This document shows positions 44,405 to 52,792 of a DNA stretch of 64,000 nucleotides, piece after piece (the stretch's first letter is position 1; each line of letters starts with the position of its first letter). The notes below the pieces were generated by a model that searched no databases, was not told the DNA's origin, and saw only the letters and a program-made list of their open reading frames with translations. A program made the translations under genes and the position numbers. This stretch comes from Arthrobacter sp. FW306-2-2C-D06B. GTDB lineage: Bacteria; Actinomycetota; Actinomycetes; Actinomycetales; Micrococcaceae. The stretch is from contig NZ_CP084560.1 of assembly GCF_021789175.1 (NCBI RefSeq), forward strand, positions 2,790,001 through 2,854,000. Direction: 5' to 3'.

Positions 44405-45691
44405 ATTTCCGTTCGATTCTTTGACGGGCTCGCCCGCGTGCGCGACGCCGCCCTGCCGCCTGCCGCTGTTGCCTGGTTCGGCCGTCCGTCCAGCGTTTGG
44501 TGGGGTTTCGCCGCCATCCATGTGTACTTCCTCGGCTGGATGGCAAGTTTCTTCCTGTCCGGAAACACGTTCAGCGACACTGAGCAGTACCGCCAGTGGG
44601 CGATGGCCGGCTACAACCCGGCGGATCTCCATGGAGCCATCAGCCCGTGGGTATACCCGGTGCTCGCCCAGATTCCGATCTTCCTGGCCAACATCGCGGG
44701 CCCGGGTCCTTACCTGCTGGTGTGGACGTTGATCATCACTGCGCTCAATGCCGCCGGCTTGTTCATCTTGACCCGCGGCCCGCGCAAGACAACGGGGGTT
44801 GCCCCTGCCTGGTGGTGGCTGTTCTTCACGGCTTTCATGGGCTACCTCAGCTTTGCCCGGGTGGAGGGCATCACGGCACCCATCGTGTTGGTTGCGTTGT
44901 TGTATTCCGCCACACGGCCCGTGGCGGCGGGCATCCTCCTCAGCATCGCCACGTGGATCAAAGTCTGGCCGGCCGCCGTTTTGGTACCGATCATCATCGC
45001 GAGCCCCCGCAGGCTGCGGATCATCGCGTGCGGCGCCATCGTAACTGCCGCCGTCGCACTGGGCACCTATCTTTCGGGCGGCCTCCCGCATATCCTCGAC
45101 TTCCTGACGAACCAGGGTGAGCGCGGCATGCAACTCGAAGCTACGTTCTCAACCCCTTGGGTCTGGTTGAGCGTGCTCAACGTCGGCGGTTCCAAAATCG
45201 CCGACAACATCGCCATCAATTCCACCGAGGTGTACGGACCGGGTGCCAATGTGGCGGCGTTCATGATGCAGCCGCTCTTGGTGCTTGCCGCCGTCGCCGG
45301 CTCTGCCCTTTTGCTTTGGGCGCTTCGGCGGGGTGCAGAAGCGGAAGAGTTGTTTCTCGAGGGCGCCCTCATGATGACCACCGCGTTCATCGTGTTCAAT
45401 AAGGTGGGTTCGCCGCAGTTCATCATTTGGCTTGCGCCGGTGGTTATCGCCGGGCTGACCCACGATTGGAACCGTTGGCGGGTTCCTGCCGCCCTCCTGA
45501 TGGGGATCGCCATGACGACTTTTGTGATCTACCCGTTGTTCTACACGCCGCTGATCCATGCCAACCCCGTGATGGCAACAGTGCTGACCACGCGGAACGT
45601 GCTTCTAGTTCTAATGCTCTGGTGGTCCGTGCAGCGGACCTTGGAACTGGGCCGCAAGTCCGGCGCAAGAACCGCTATCCGGAGCGCCTGA
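44405..45691 (+). CDS. GT87-family membrane glycosyltransferase, ATT start
   Basis: Tandem paralogue of the preceding gene; 428 residues, ~10 helices. It shares SPWVYPVLAQIP, LSFARVEGITAPIVLVALLY, TWIKVWPAAVLVP, RGMQLEATFSTPWVWLSVLNVGGSK and FNKVGSPQFIIWLAP. ATT at 44405 lies 1 nt after the upstream TGA, with AAGGAG exactly 7 nt before it, giving ISVRFFDGLARVR. Upstream in-frame ATG/GTG codons lie inside the previous gene without an SD. The end overlaps the convergent gene by 17 bp. Confidence 0.8.
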   Translation: MSVRFFDGLARVRDAALPPAAVAWFGRPSSVWWGFAAIHVYFLGWMASFFLSGNTFSDTEQYRQWAMAGYNPADLHGAISPWVYPVLAQIPIFLANIAGPGPYLLVWTLIITALNAAGLFILTRGPRKTTGVAPAWWWLFFTAFMGYLSFARVEGITAPIVLVALLYSATRPVAAGILLSIATWIKVWPAAVLVPIIIASPRRLRIIACGAIVTAAVALGTYLSGGLPHILDFLTNQGERGMQLEATFSTPWVWLSVLNVGGSKIADNIAINSTEVYGPGANVAAFMMQPLLVLAAVAGSALLLWALRRGAEAEELFLEGALMMTTAFIVFNKVGSPQFIIWLAPVVIAGLTHDWNRWRVPAALLMGIAMTTFVIYPLFYTPLIHANPVMATVLTTRNVLLVLMLWWSVQRTLELGRKSGARTAIRSA

Positions 45692-47300
45692 GCCGCTGCT
45701 CAAGCCTGCGGAGCAGTTGCGCAGGGCTGGAGCGGATCAGCAGTCTGCGCGTGTGAACGTCCAACACCATCAGGTAGACGGTGAATCCGACGGCCACCAG
45801 GAAGGCCAAAGAGGACACTTTGACGTTCAGTTCCACGAAGGACAGGACCGAAATCTGGTCCTGCGCGCCGAACGCGACGAAGAACGTCACGGCGACGTAG
45901 AGGGACTTGATCTGCCAGTCGTCCCTGATGCCCGTGACCGCGAGCAGCGGGATGAACCACAGGATGTACCACGGCTGGATAATCGGAGAAAGCATGACGA
46001 CGGCGGCAAACGCCAGGGCCGCGCGCCGCACCAGCCGCGAATAATCGCCGCGGAACATCAGTACCACCACCAGCCCGATTCCGGCCCACTTCATAAGGGT
46101 GCGTAGTCCCGTGGCGACGGTGGAACCGGGCAGGCCCAGGAGGTTGGCGATGACCTCGACCTGCTGGCCCAGGAAGCCCGAAGGCGAATATCCGGTGTAG
46201 CCGGGCGTCGGATCAAGGATGGCCCAAACCCATCCAAAGCCAAGGTTGTAAGGAATTCCGCTCACCGCCAGGACGGCAAAGCTGATACCCGCCGTCGCGC
46301 CCCAGAACAGGAACTTGCGGGCCCAGCTCGCTGCCGGACCGGCCCACATGAGGCCTATGAACGGCAAGAGAAGTACTGTGATCGGCTTGATGCCGATGGA
46401 AGCCGTGACCAGCAGAAGGCCGGTGATGTGCCGCCCGGTGGCTGCAAAGTACATTCCGGCCACTGCCAGGCCCACCATGAGGGCATCGTTGTGGGCGCTG
46501 GCGACGAAGCTGATGAGAAAGAGGGGGTTGGCGACGGCGATCCACAGCGCGCGGCCGGGATTGATCCCGTGCAGTTCGGCGAGCCTGGGAACATACACCA
46601 CGCAGAGCAGCACCCCCGCTGTGGCAAGGACCCGGAAGAGCAACACGGAAAAATCGGGCTGGGCGTCGGTGATGCCCACAACCCACCTGGCAAGCCACAG
46701 GAAATAGGGCCCGTAGGGCGTCTTGGCTTCAGCCCAGGCAGGATCGGCGCCCAGGGAAAACCAGTTGCTGAGCGAGGAAATGCCTGCGGTGTAGGGGTTC
46801 TGGCCCTCCAGCACCAGCCTGCCCTGGCCGGTGTAGGCATACACATCGCGCGAATAGATGGGAACGGCAAACATCAGGGGCGCGGCCCACGCCGCAACAG
46901 CGACAACCACGGATCTGAGCGATCCGGGCCCCCAGTCCTTGAGCCTTTGCCCGAGCCTCAACCATGACCTGACCAAGAGCATGGCCCCCGCCGTCAGCAA
47001 GATGGTGGAGGTCGTCACGCCCCAGCCCTCCGTGCGCAGGGCGATGACAAGAGGGTGCCTGAACATGGGCGATCCGTTGGCGATCCAGCCGGCACCGATC
47101 GACCCGACGAAGATCATCAGGGATCCAAAAAACCCTTGCCAGATTGCCACATAGGCCTTGATCTGGACGGGGGTGCCGGCGCCGATGTGGGCGGCATCCG
47201 GGGAATAGAGACTCGCGGCGGCCTTCTCCGACGGCGCCGCGGGTTCCTTTGCCTCATCCCGGCTATTTGAGGTGCCCACGCCCGTTCCGCCTGCCGTCAT
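45675..47300 (-). CDS. MptB-like polyprenol-phosphomannose-dependent mannosyltransferase
   Basis: Second MptB-type GT-C enzyme; 541 residues from the ATG at 47300 (MTAGGTGVGTSNSRDEAKEP). Motifs parallel the 41262 gene: YSRDVYAYTGQGRLVLEGQNPY, KTPYGPYFLW, SAHNDALMVGLAVAG, IQPWYILW. The N-terminal ~45 residues are polar. The SD is weak (AGGGA 12 nt upstream), and alternative starts at 47336 or 47426 lack better signals. It faces the GT87 pair and overlaps its end, completing a four-gene glycosylation block. Confidence 0.85.
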   Translation of the reverse strand: MTAGGTGVGTSNSRDEAKEPAAPSEKAAASLYSPDAAHIGAGTPVQIKAYVAIWQGFFGSLMIFVGSIGAGWIANGSPMFRHPLVIALRTEGWGVTTSTILLTAGAMLLVRSWLRLGQRLKDWGPGSLRSVVVAVAAWAAPLMFAVPIYSRDVYAYTGQGRLVLEGQNPYTAGISSLSNWFSLGADPAWAEAKTPYGPYFLWLARWVVGITDAQPDFSVLLFRVLATAGVLLCVVYVPRLAELHGINPGRALWIAVANPLFLISFVASAHNDALMVGLAVAGMYFAATGRHITGLLLVTASIGIKPITVLLLPFIGLMWAGPAASWARKFLFWGATAGISFAVLAVSGIPYNLGFGWVWAILDPTPGYTGYSPSGFLGQQVEVIANLLGLPGSTVATGLRTLMKWAGIGLVVVLMFRGDYSRLVRRAALAFAAVVMLSPIIQPWYILWFIPLLAVTGIRDDWQIKSLYVAVTFFVAFGAQDQISVLSFVELNVKVSSLAFLVAVGFTVYLMVLDVHTRRLLIRSSPAQLLRRLEQRLRRSG

Positions 47301-47438
47301 GATATTCCAGTCCCTACGTACATTGGTCCAGCTCATCGATGCAGGCAACAACCGCTCGACAACGGCCCAGTTTACCAGCCACGGTAAGCCCTGGAGCGGA
47401 ATGAAGCGCCCCGCCACCCTTCCCACGCGACCGAACGG

Positions 47439-47444
47439 TAGGCT
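47439..47444 (+). promoter_or_regulatory. Leaderless -10 box (orn)
   Basis: TAGGCT, then 6 nt, then GTG. Weak -35. Confidence 0.6.
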
Positions 47445-47450
47445 GGACGG

Positions 47451-48077
47451 GTGCCTATTACTAATGAACGCATCGTCTGGATCGACTGTGAGATGACCGG
47501 GCTCGACCTGGTAAACGACGCCCTGATCGAGGTCGCGGCCTTGGTCACCGATTCGGAGCTAAACATCCTGGGCGATGGCGTCGACGTCGTTATCAAACCC
47601 GAAGACGCCGCGCTTGAACAGATGAACGACTTCGTCCGCGACATGCATACGCGCTCGAAACTCCTGGACGAGCTCCCGCACGGCAAAACCATGGACGAAG
47701 CCGAAGCGATCGTTTTGGAGTACATCGAGAAGTGGGTACCCGATCCGAAAAAGGCACCGCTGGGCGGCAACTCGGTCGGAACCGACCGGATGTTCCTCGC
47801 ACGGGACATGCCCAACATCGTTGAACACCTCCACTACCGGGTCATCGACGTGAGCACCATCAAGGAGCTCTCGCGCCGATGGTTCCCCCGCGCGTATTTC
47901 CAGTCGCCCGCCAAACATGGCGGCCACCGCGCCCTCGGAGACATCAAGGACTCCATCGACGAACTGCGCTACTACCGCGAGGCCGTGTTCGTTCCGGCTC
48001 CCGGTCCTGATACAGCCACGGCGCAGAAGATTTCCAAGCAGATCGCAGCCGGCGCGGAGACTCCGGAGAGCACGTGA
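47451..48077 (+). CDS. orn: Oligoribonuclease (DEDDh 3'-5' exonuclease)
   Basis: Degrades 2-5-nt RNA fragments, including pGpG, to mononucleotides. The 208 residues contain the DEDDh sites in VWIDCEMTGLD (Asp12, Glu14), GGNSVGTDRMFLARDMP and HRALGDIKDSIDELRYY (His and Asp). The start is GTG at 47451 with no SD but a TANNNT box at the leaderless spacing. The protein ends in a short Ala/Pro tail after the exonuclease fold. Confidence 0.96.
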   Translation: MPITNERIVWIDCEMTGLDLVNDALIEVAALVTDSELNILGDGVDVVIKPEDAALEQMNDFVRDMHTRSKLLDELPHGKTMDEAEAIVLEYIEKWVPDPKKAPLGGNSVGTDRMFLARDMPNIVEHLHYRVIDVSTIKELSRRWFPRAYFQSPAKHGGHRALGDIKDSIDELRYYREAVFVPAPGPDTATAQKISKQIAAGAETPEST

Positions 48078-48146
48078 TCTGGGGCACGTTTTCGGGAAAT
48101 TTCAGCCAAACGGTCAAAAGTGGCAAAACCACTCCCCTGGACGGGG

Positions 48147-48152
48147 TATAGT
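48147..48152 (+). promoter_or_regulatory. Predicted -10 box of tRNA-His
   Basis: TATAGT in GGGGTATAGTTTTTG, about 55 bp before the tRNA. A small palindrome AGTGG-CAAAA-CCACT overlaps the -35 region (48119-48133). Confidence 0.5.
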
Positions 48153-48206
48153 TTTTGTCGTTGCCTTCGCAGCTAACGGGTCATTCCGAAAGCATAAAAG
48201 GCGCAT

Positions 48207-48280
48207 GGTGGGCGTAGCTCAGTTGGCAGAGCGCCTGGTTGTGGTCCAGGAGGTCGCGGGTTCAACCCCCGTCGCTCACC
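48207..48280 (+). tRNA. tRNA-His (GTG)
   Basis: A 74-nt cloverleaf including the extra G at -1 opposite C73. Acceptor GTGGGCG/CGCTCAC, anticodon stem CCTGG/CCAGG with loop TTGTGGT (GTG), T arm with TTCAACC. CCA is not encoded. Confidence 0.96.
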
Positions 48281-48315
48281 CTCACGGGATCGGTAGTTGT
48301 TTATCGATCGCAGCC

Positions 48316-48347
48316 AAAGGCCGTACTGGTTATCCAGTGCGGCCTTT
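48316..48347 (+). terminator. Terminator after tRNA-His
   Basis: AAAGGCCGTACTGG and CCAGTGCGGCCTTT form a 14-position stem with one T-G pair and a TTAT loop, followed by GCTTTG. Confidence 0.85.
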
Positions 48348-48409
48348 GCTTTGTCCCGGCCGATTTCGGCCATCCCGCTCCAGGCCCGAGAACCAGAGGA
48401 ACACCTGAC

Positions 48410-48982
48410 ATGACCGTCCTGCCAGTCACCATCTGGGGCGAGCCCGTGCTTCACCGCCGGGCGAGCGAGGTGGAAAAGTTCGACGACGAGCTGCGCACCT
48501 TGATTGCCGACATGTTCGCGACCAACGAAGCCGCCAACGGCGTCGGGCTGGCCGCACCCCAGGTGGGGGTCGGCAAACGGATCTTCATCTTCAAATACGC
48601 GAACGACGACGACGCACCGGACGAAGGCGTCCTGGTGAACCCGGTTCTCACCCTCTCCAAGATCCCCGGCGCCCTTCCCGATCCCGAGGAAGACGTCGAG
48701 GGCTGCCTGTCCTTCCCGGGAGAGCACTACCCGCTGCAGAGGGCGGAATGGGCACGCGTCCAAGGCTTTGACGGCTACGGCAACCCGGTGGATTTCGTAG
48801 CGACAGGCTGGTTCGCGAGGGTCATGCAGCATGAATTCGACCACCTTGACGGCAAGCTCTATGTGGACCGGCTGGCTGACCGCTACGCGAAGAAGGCCAT
48901 GAAGCAGGCCAAGAAGAACGGCTGGGGAGTTCCCGGGCTGAGTTGGATGCCGGGTGTCGACCCGGACCCCTTCGGACACTGA
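48410..48982 (+). CDS. def: Peptide deformylase
   Basis: Removes the N-formyl group from nascent proteins. The 190 residues from the ATG at 48410 carry the three motifs: GVGLAAPQVGV, EGCLSFPGEH (metal Cys) and MQHEFDHLDGKL (metal His pair and catalytic Glu). AGAGGA lies about 10 nt before the start. It forms a pair with the acyltransferase gene 3 nt downstream. Complements map (39672-40439) in N-terminal processing. Confidence 0.96.
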   Translation: MTVLPVTIWGEPVLHRRASEVEKFDDELRTLIADMFATNEAANGVGLAAPQVGVGKRIFIFKYANDDDAPDEGVLVNPVLTLSKIPGALPDPEEDVEGCLSFPGEHYPLQRAEWARVQGFDGYGNPVDFVATGWFARVMQHEFDHLDGKLYVDRLADRYAKKAMKQAKKNGWGVPGLSWMPGVDPDPFGH

Positions 48983-48985
48983 GCG

Positions 48986-49834
48986 ATGACCGGCACCGCG
49001 CAGGACGAATTGTTCAAGCTTCTCGACATCTATGGAGAAGACGCTTTTGCGTGTGCCTCGCTGCTGGCGTCAGCTCCGGGAGAAGGAACGCAACAAGCCC
49101 TTGCCATTCTGCACGCCCGCCTGGGCGCCTTTCCAAGCAAGTCCGCCGCGGCGGATGGTTGCACGGAAACGGACTGGATCGAAGCGCTCCTGCGCTTCGC
49201 ACCGGTAGTCCACCGCCATCATCTTTCCCTCGGCGTCCCGCCGGAAGCCTCCGCCGCGATCCTGGCCGATGTGGGACTGAACCTTCGTATCAACCGAAGG
49301 GTTCACGGGCGATTCGGCTTGGACACGTGGGCGTGGCTGACCCTCCACATGGCCGGAAACATCTTCCGGATCGGGCGCTTGCAGTTCCACCTTGTCCGTG
49401 GCGAGGCCGGAGGCCCCGCCGCTAGCAACTCCTGGATGCTGGGTATACACATCCCGGAGGATGGCGGCCTCTCCCCCGCCCTCGTGGACACGAGCCTCAG
49501 CCAGGCCAGGGAGTTCTTTGACCGATATTTCCCGGACAAGGCGGTCTCCGTGGCGATCTGCGAGTCCTGGATGCTGGATCCCTACCTGGCCCGGAAGCTG
49601 CCGCACAGCAACATCGCCGCTTTTGCCCGCCGGTTCACCCTGGACCGGTGCTCAGACGCTCCGGGCGACGCCGTCTACTTCACCTTCCGGCAGCGCGGCA
49701 TGGACAACCTTGATCGGCTCCCCCGGGAGACGTCGCTTCAGCGGGTGGTACTGGAGAGGATCGACGACGGCGGCGCTTGGCAGCTCGGGCACGGTCACCT
49801 GGTGCTTCCCCCAGCTCAGGCCAACCGCGCCTGA
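48986..49834 (+). CDS. Acyltransferase domain protein (NAT_N / GNAT-like C-terminal)
   Basis: A 282-residue protein resembling a two-domain acyltransferase family: an N-terminal helical domain (~1-125, with FRIGRLQFHLVR at its end) and a GNAT-like C-terminal domain (~130-280) with LGIHIPEDGGLSP and CESWMLDPYL. The substrate is unknown. The ATG lies 3 nt after the def stop, so the genes are cotranscribed. Whether it acts on protein N-termini is not shown. Confidence 0.7.
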   Translation: MTGTAQDELFKLLDIYGEDAFACASLLASAPGEGTQQALAILHARLGAFPSKSAAADGCTETDWIEALLRFAPVVHRHHLSLGVPPEASAAILADVGLNLRINRRVHGRFGLDTWAWLTLHMAGNIFRIGRLQFHLVRGEAGGPAASNSWMLGIHIPEDGGLSPALVDTSLSQAREFFDRYFPDKAVSVAICESWMLDPYLARKLPHSNIAAFARRFTLDRCSDAPGDAVYFTFRQRGMDNLDRLPRETSLQRVVLERIDDGGAWQLGHGHLVLPPAQANRA

Positions 49835-49860
49835 CGCGGCCGCCCCGCGACCTCAGGCGG

Positions 49861-50658
49861 CTACATCGCCCTGATGGTCCGCTGACCGGGGCACGAGTCC
49901 AGGACGCGCCTTATGGCGTCTTTCTCCGCCTGGGTGACCCAGAGCCGGTACGCGGCTTTGACGGAAACCTGACGGGCTACGTAATGGCAGCGGAAGCCCT
50001 TGTTGGCAGGGAGCCAGCTCGCGGCGTCGCTCGCGCCTTTCTTCACGTTGGCGGGACCGTCAACGGCAATGAGGTTGAGGGGGTCGTTGGCGAGGCTTTG
50101 GCGCTGTTTGGCGGTGAGCTGCTGGGCGCCCTTCTGCCAGGCATCCCCGAGAGCAACCACATGGTCGATCTGCACGGCCGCGCTGCTTTCGGAGCCCCTG
50201 CGGAAATGGATGTCCTGCCCGATGTATGGCTCACGCAGTTCCCCGGAAGCGATCCTGCATTTCGAGCCTGCCGTGAACTCCGTTGCCGTAAGATCGCGCC
50301 TCAGGATGTCGTTCCTCGTATCGCAGCCGTTCCGGTCGACGTCGAGCCGCGCCTGGCCGAATTCGTTGCGGTCGTAGGCGTCCTTGGCTGAGCGCCCCTT
50401 CACGGGAAGCGCTTCCAAGGCATCGGCGGCCGAACCGGCCGGTACCGGCTGAACGGCTTCCACCGGCTTCATCCAGTTCGGATCGAAGACGGGAGCTTCC
50501 GTCGGTCCATTGATCGGGTCCTGGCCGACTGCGAACTGGCCGTTGGTGAAGAACCACCCGATGCCGGCGAGTCCACCCGCGATGAGGAGCATCACCAGCA
50601 CCCAGGCCTGACGGAACTGGCGGCGGGCGCGCCGATAAGCGGCCCAGGTGGTACTCAA
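49861..50658 (-). CDS. Secreted or membrane-anchored HNH endonuclease (DUF1524)
   Basis: The 265-residue protein has one N-terminal helix (VLVMLLIAGGLAGIGWFF) acting as signal or anchor, a linker, then an HNH/DUF1524 nuclease domain (~115-265) with VQIDHVVALGDAW (His of the motif) and LANDPLNLIAVDGPANVKKGASDAASW. Cysteines near 113, 134, 225 and 256 could form extracellular disulfides. The TTG start has AAAGGA 9 nt upstream. Such exported nucleases are common in Actinobacteria and are usually scavenging enzymes. Confidence 0.85.
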   Translation of the reverse strand: MSTTWAAYRRARRQFRQAWVLVMLLIAGGLAGIGWFFTNGQFAVGQDPINGPTEAPVFDPNWMKPVEAVQPVPAGSAADALEALPVKGRSAKDAYDRNEFGQARLDVDRNGCDTRNDILRRDLTATEFTAGSKCRIASGELREPYIGQDIHFRRGSESSAAVQIDHVVALGDAWQKGAQQLTAKQRQSLANDPLNLIAVDGPANVKKGASDAASWLPANKGFRCHYVARQVSVKAAYRLWVTQAEKDAIRRVLDSCPGQRTIRAM

Positions 50659-50755
50659 GGGATTGCGTCCTTTCGGGGAGGAATACGTCCCTTGAGACTA
50701 GATGAGGCGCAGATAGCCGACGCTGATATCCACAGTGTGGAGGACAAGTCGCGGT

Positions 50756-50965
50756 TTACTGCTCCTTGGTGACGCGTTTCAGGTCTTCGGCCGCCAGCTC
50801 GAGAAGGGATCCCAATTGGATCACCCTGTCCTCGGAGATATCCCCCGCCGCGTGTGCGGCTTTGGCTTCGTCGAGCAGCCGCTGGGCTTCCTTGAGGTTG
50901 GCGCGCGCCACGTCCAGGGCGTGTTCCAAGGTTGTTTCGTGGTCCAGAATCTTTTCGCTTTCCAT
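50756..50965 (-). CDS. Small hypothetical alpha-helical protein
   Basis: Unrecognised 69-residue protein (MESEKILDHETTLEHALDV), predicted almost entirely helical with alternating Ala/Leu/Glu, possibly a short helical hairpin. It lies 86 bp downstream of gap on the same strand and may share its transcript. Only a weak GGA precedes the ATG. The frame is open to 51088, but that overlaps the gap end and reads as low-complexity shadow. It differs from XseB in its conserved positions. Confidence 0.5.
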   Translation of the reverse strand: MESEKILDHETTLEHALDVARANLKEAQRLLDEAKAAHAAGDISEDRVIQLGSLLELAAEDLKRVTKEQ

Positions 50966-51050
50966 GCGTCCATTCTGGTCAGGTTTCCCGGCCGATACCA
51001 GCGCATCAGCCGGGAAACCCGTGTGTCTTCCTGGCCCTGACCAGAGGCTG

Positions 51051-52547
51051 CTAGACGGCGGCGGGCTCCAACGTTGCCTTGGGCTCAACGTCGACAGCGA
51101 TGCTGCGTGCCGGGAACGATGGCGGGTTCACGCCGGCCATTTCTTCCATGACGCGCACTACCTGGCAGGAGTAGCCGAATTCGTTGTCGTACCAGACGTA
51201 GACCACGAGGTGCTTGTCGGTGGCGATGGTGGCCAGACCGTCCACGATGCCGGCACGGCGGGAGCCGACGAAGTCCGTGGAGACGACCTCGGGTGAGTCG
51301 ATGAAGTCGATCTGCTTCCGCAGCTCCGAGTGCAGGGACATTTCGCGAAGGTAGTTGTTGACTTCCTCCTTCGTGGTTCCCTTTTCAAGGTTCAGGTTGA
51401 GGATTGCCATCGACACGTCCGGGGTGGGAACGCGGATCGCATTGCCGGTCAGCTTGCCCTGCAGTTCCGGAAGGGCCTTCGCCACGGCCTTGGCCGCGCC
51501 TGTCTCGGTGATGACCATGTTCAGGGCGGCCGAGCGTCCGCGGCGGTCACCCTTGTGGAAGTTGTCGATCAGGTTCTGGTCGTTCGTGAACGAGTGCACC
51601 GTTTCCACGTGGCCGTGGATGACACCGAACTTGTCGTTGAGTGCCTTGAGCACGGGAGTGATGGCGTTCGTCGTGCACGAGGCCGCGGTGACGATCGTGT
51701 CCGTGTCCTCGATGGAGGAGTGGTTGATGCCGTGGACGATGTTCTTCAGCTCGCCCTTGCCCGGAGCCGTGAGCAGCACGCGCGCGACGCCCTTGCTCTG
51801 CAGGTGCTGGGACAGGCCCTCGGCGTCACGCCAACGGCCCGTGTTGTCGACCACGAGGGCGTCCTTGATGCCGTAGGCCGTGTAGTCGACGGTGGAGGGG
51901 TTGTCCGAGTAGATGACCTGGACCTGTACACCGTTGGCCGTGATCGTGTTGGCGGCTTCGTCCACGCGGATGGTGCCTTCGAAGGAACCGTGCACCGAGT
52001 CACGCCGCAGCAGGCTGGCGCGCTTCACAAGGTCGTTCTCGGCACCCTTGCGGACCACGATCGCGCGCAGGCGCAGGCCGTGGCCCCCGCCGGCCTTTTC
52101 GATCAGGAGGCGCGCCAGCAGGCGGCCGATGCGGCCGAAACCGTAAAGCACGACGTCGGTGCTGGTCCGGTCGTCCGCGCCGCGGCGCCCGACAACCTCG
52201 GCAAGCTCGGCGCGCAGGAAGTCTTCCAGGGGCGTTCCGGGGGCTTCGGCCTTGTACTTCTCGTTGAGGCGGGCGATGTCGATCGCAGCGGCCCCGAGTT
52301 CAAGCTCGGCCAGTGTGTTAAGTAGCGGCGCGGTTTCTTCGAGCAGGAGTTCGTCCTTGCTCATCCGGCGCGCAAAACGGTGGGCTTTCAGGATGTTCAT
52401 CGACGACTTGTTGATGAGGCTGCGCCCGTGGATGCTGGTCACCACGTTGTTCTCACGGTACAGCCGGCCGATCACCGGAATCATGGCCTCGGCCAGCGCT
52501 TCGCGGCCCATCCACGTATCAAGACAAGAATCTGATGACTGGCTCAC
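51051..52547 (-). CDS. gap: Glyceraldehyde-3-phosphate dehydrogenase, long (GapB-like) form
   Basis: Oxidises glyceraldehyde-3-P to 1,3-bisphosphoglycerate or the reverse. The 498-residue protein has a ~130-residue N-terminal helical extension, then the Rossmann motif VVLYGFGRIGRLLARLL near 133 and the catalytic Cys in AASCTTNAITP. The C-terminal VWYDNEFGYSCQVVRVMEEM is canonical. The extension resembles C. glutamicum GapB, linked there to gluconeogenesis. The GTG start has AGGAAGG 7 nt upstream. Confidence 0.93.
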   Translation of the reverse strand: MSQSSDSCLDTWMGREALAEAMIPVIGRLYRENNVVTSIHGRSLINKSSMNILKAHRFARRMSKDELLLEETAPLLNTLAELELGAAAIDIARLNEKYKAEAPGTPLEDFLRAELAEVVGRRGADDRTSTDVVLYGFGRIGRLLARLLIEKAGGGHGLRLRAIVVRKGAENDLVKRASLLRRDSVHGSFEGTIRVDEAANTITANGVQVQVIYSDNPSTVDYTAYGIKDALVVDNTGRWRDAEGLSQHLQSKGVARVLLTAPGKGELKNIVHGINHSSIEDTDTIVTAASCTTNAITPVLKALNDKFGVIHGHVETVHSFTNDQNLIDNFHKGDRRGRSAALNMVITETGAAKAVAKALPELQGKLTGNAIRVPTPDVSMAILNLNLEKGTTKEEVNNYLREMSLHSELRKQIDFIDSPEVVSTDFVGSRRAGIVDGLATIATDKHLVVYVWYDNEFGYSCQVVRVMEEMAGVNPPSFPARSIAVDVEPKATLEPAAV

Positions 52548-52671
52548 AGAACTACCTTCCTAGGGTCAGCTACATACGTCCTCGTACGTAGATGGTGGCC
52601 GCCCGGAGTAATCCTGCGGCGCTGGCATCGGCGGGACTTCGGTCTGCCCGGACACCTCGAACGTTGCAAAG

Positions 52672-52704
52672 AAAAACCGCCGGCTGCGAACGCAGAACCG
52701 GCGG
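52672..52704 (-). terminator. Intrinsic terminator of rnpB
   Basis: On the minus strand CCGCCGG-TT-CTGCG and CGCAG-CCGGCGG form a stem, followed directly by TTTTTC. It lies ~90 bp past the mature RNase P RNA 3' end. Confidence 0.9.
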
Positions 52705-52792
52705 TGGAACTTCTACGTTCACTGTCCATTCTAAGGTCTGGTACCGGGCGCCTTGGCCCGCGGAATGCGTGAAATCACTCACACAAGGCTGT

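Noticed and set aside
50756..50965. Exonuclease VII small subunit (xseB)
   Set aside because: Size and helicity fit, but the conserved XseB residues are absent and no xseA is adjacent.
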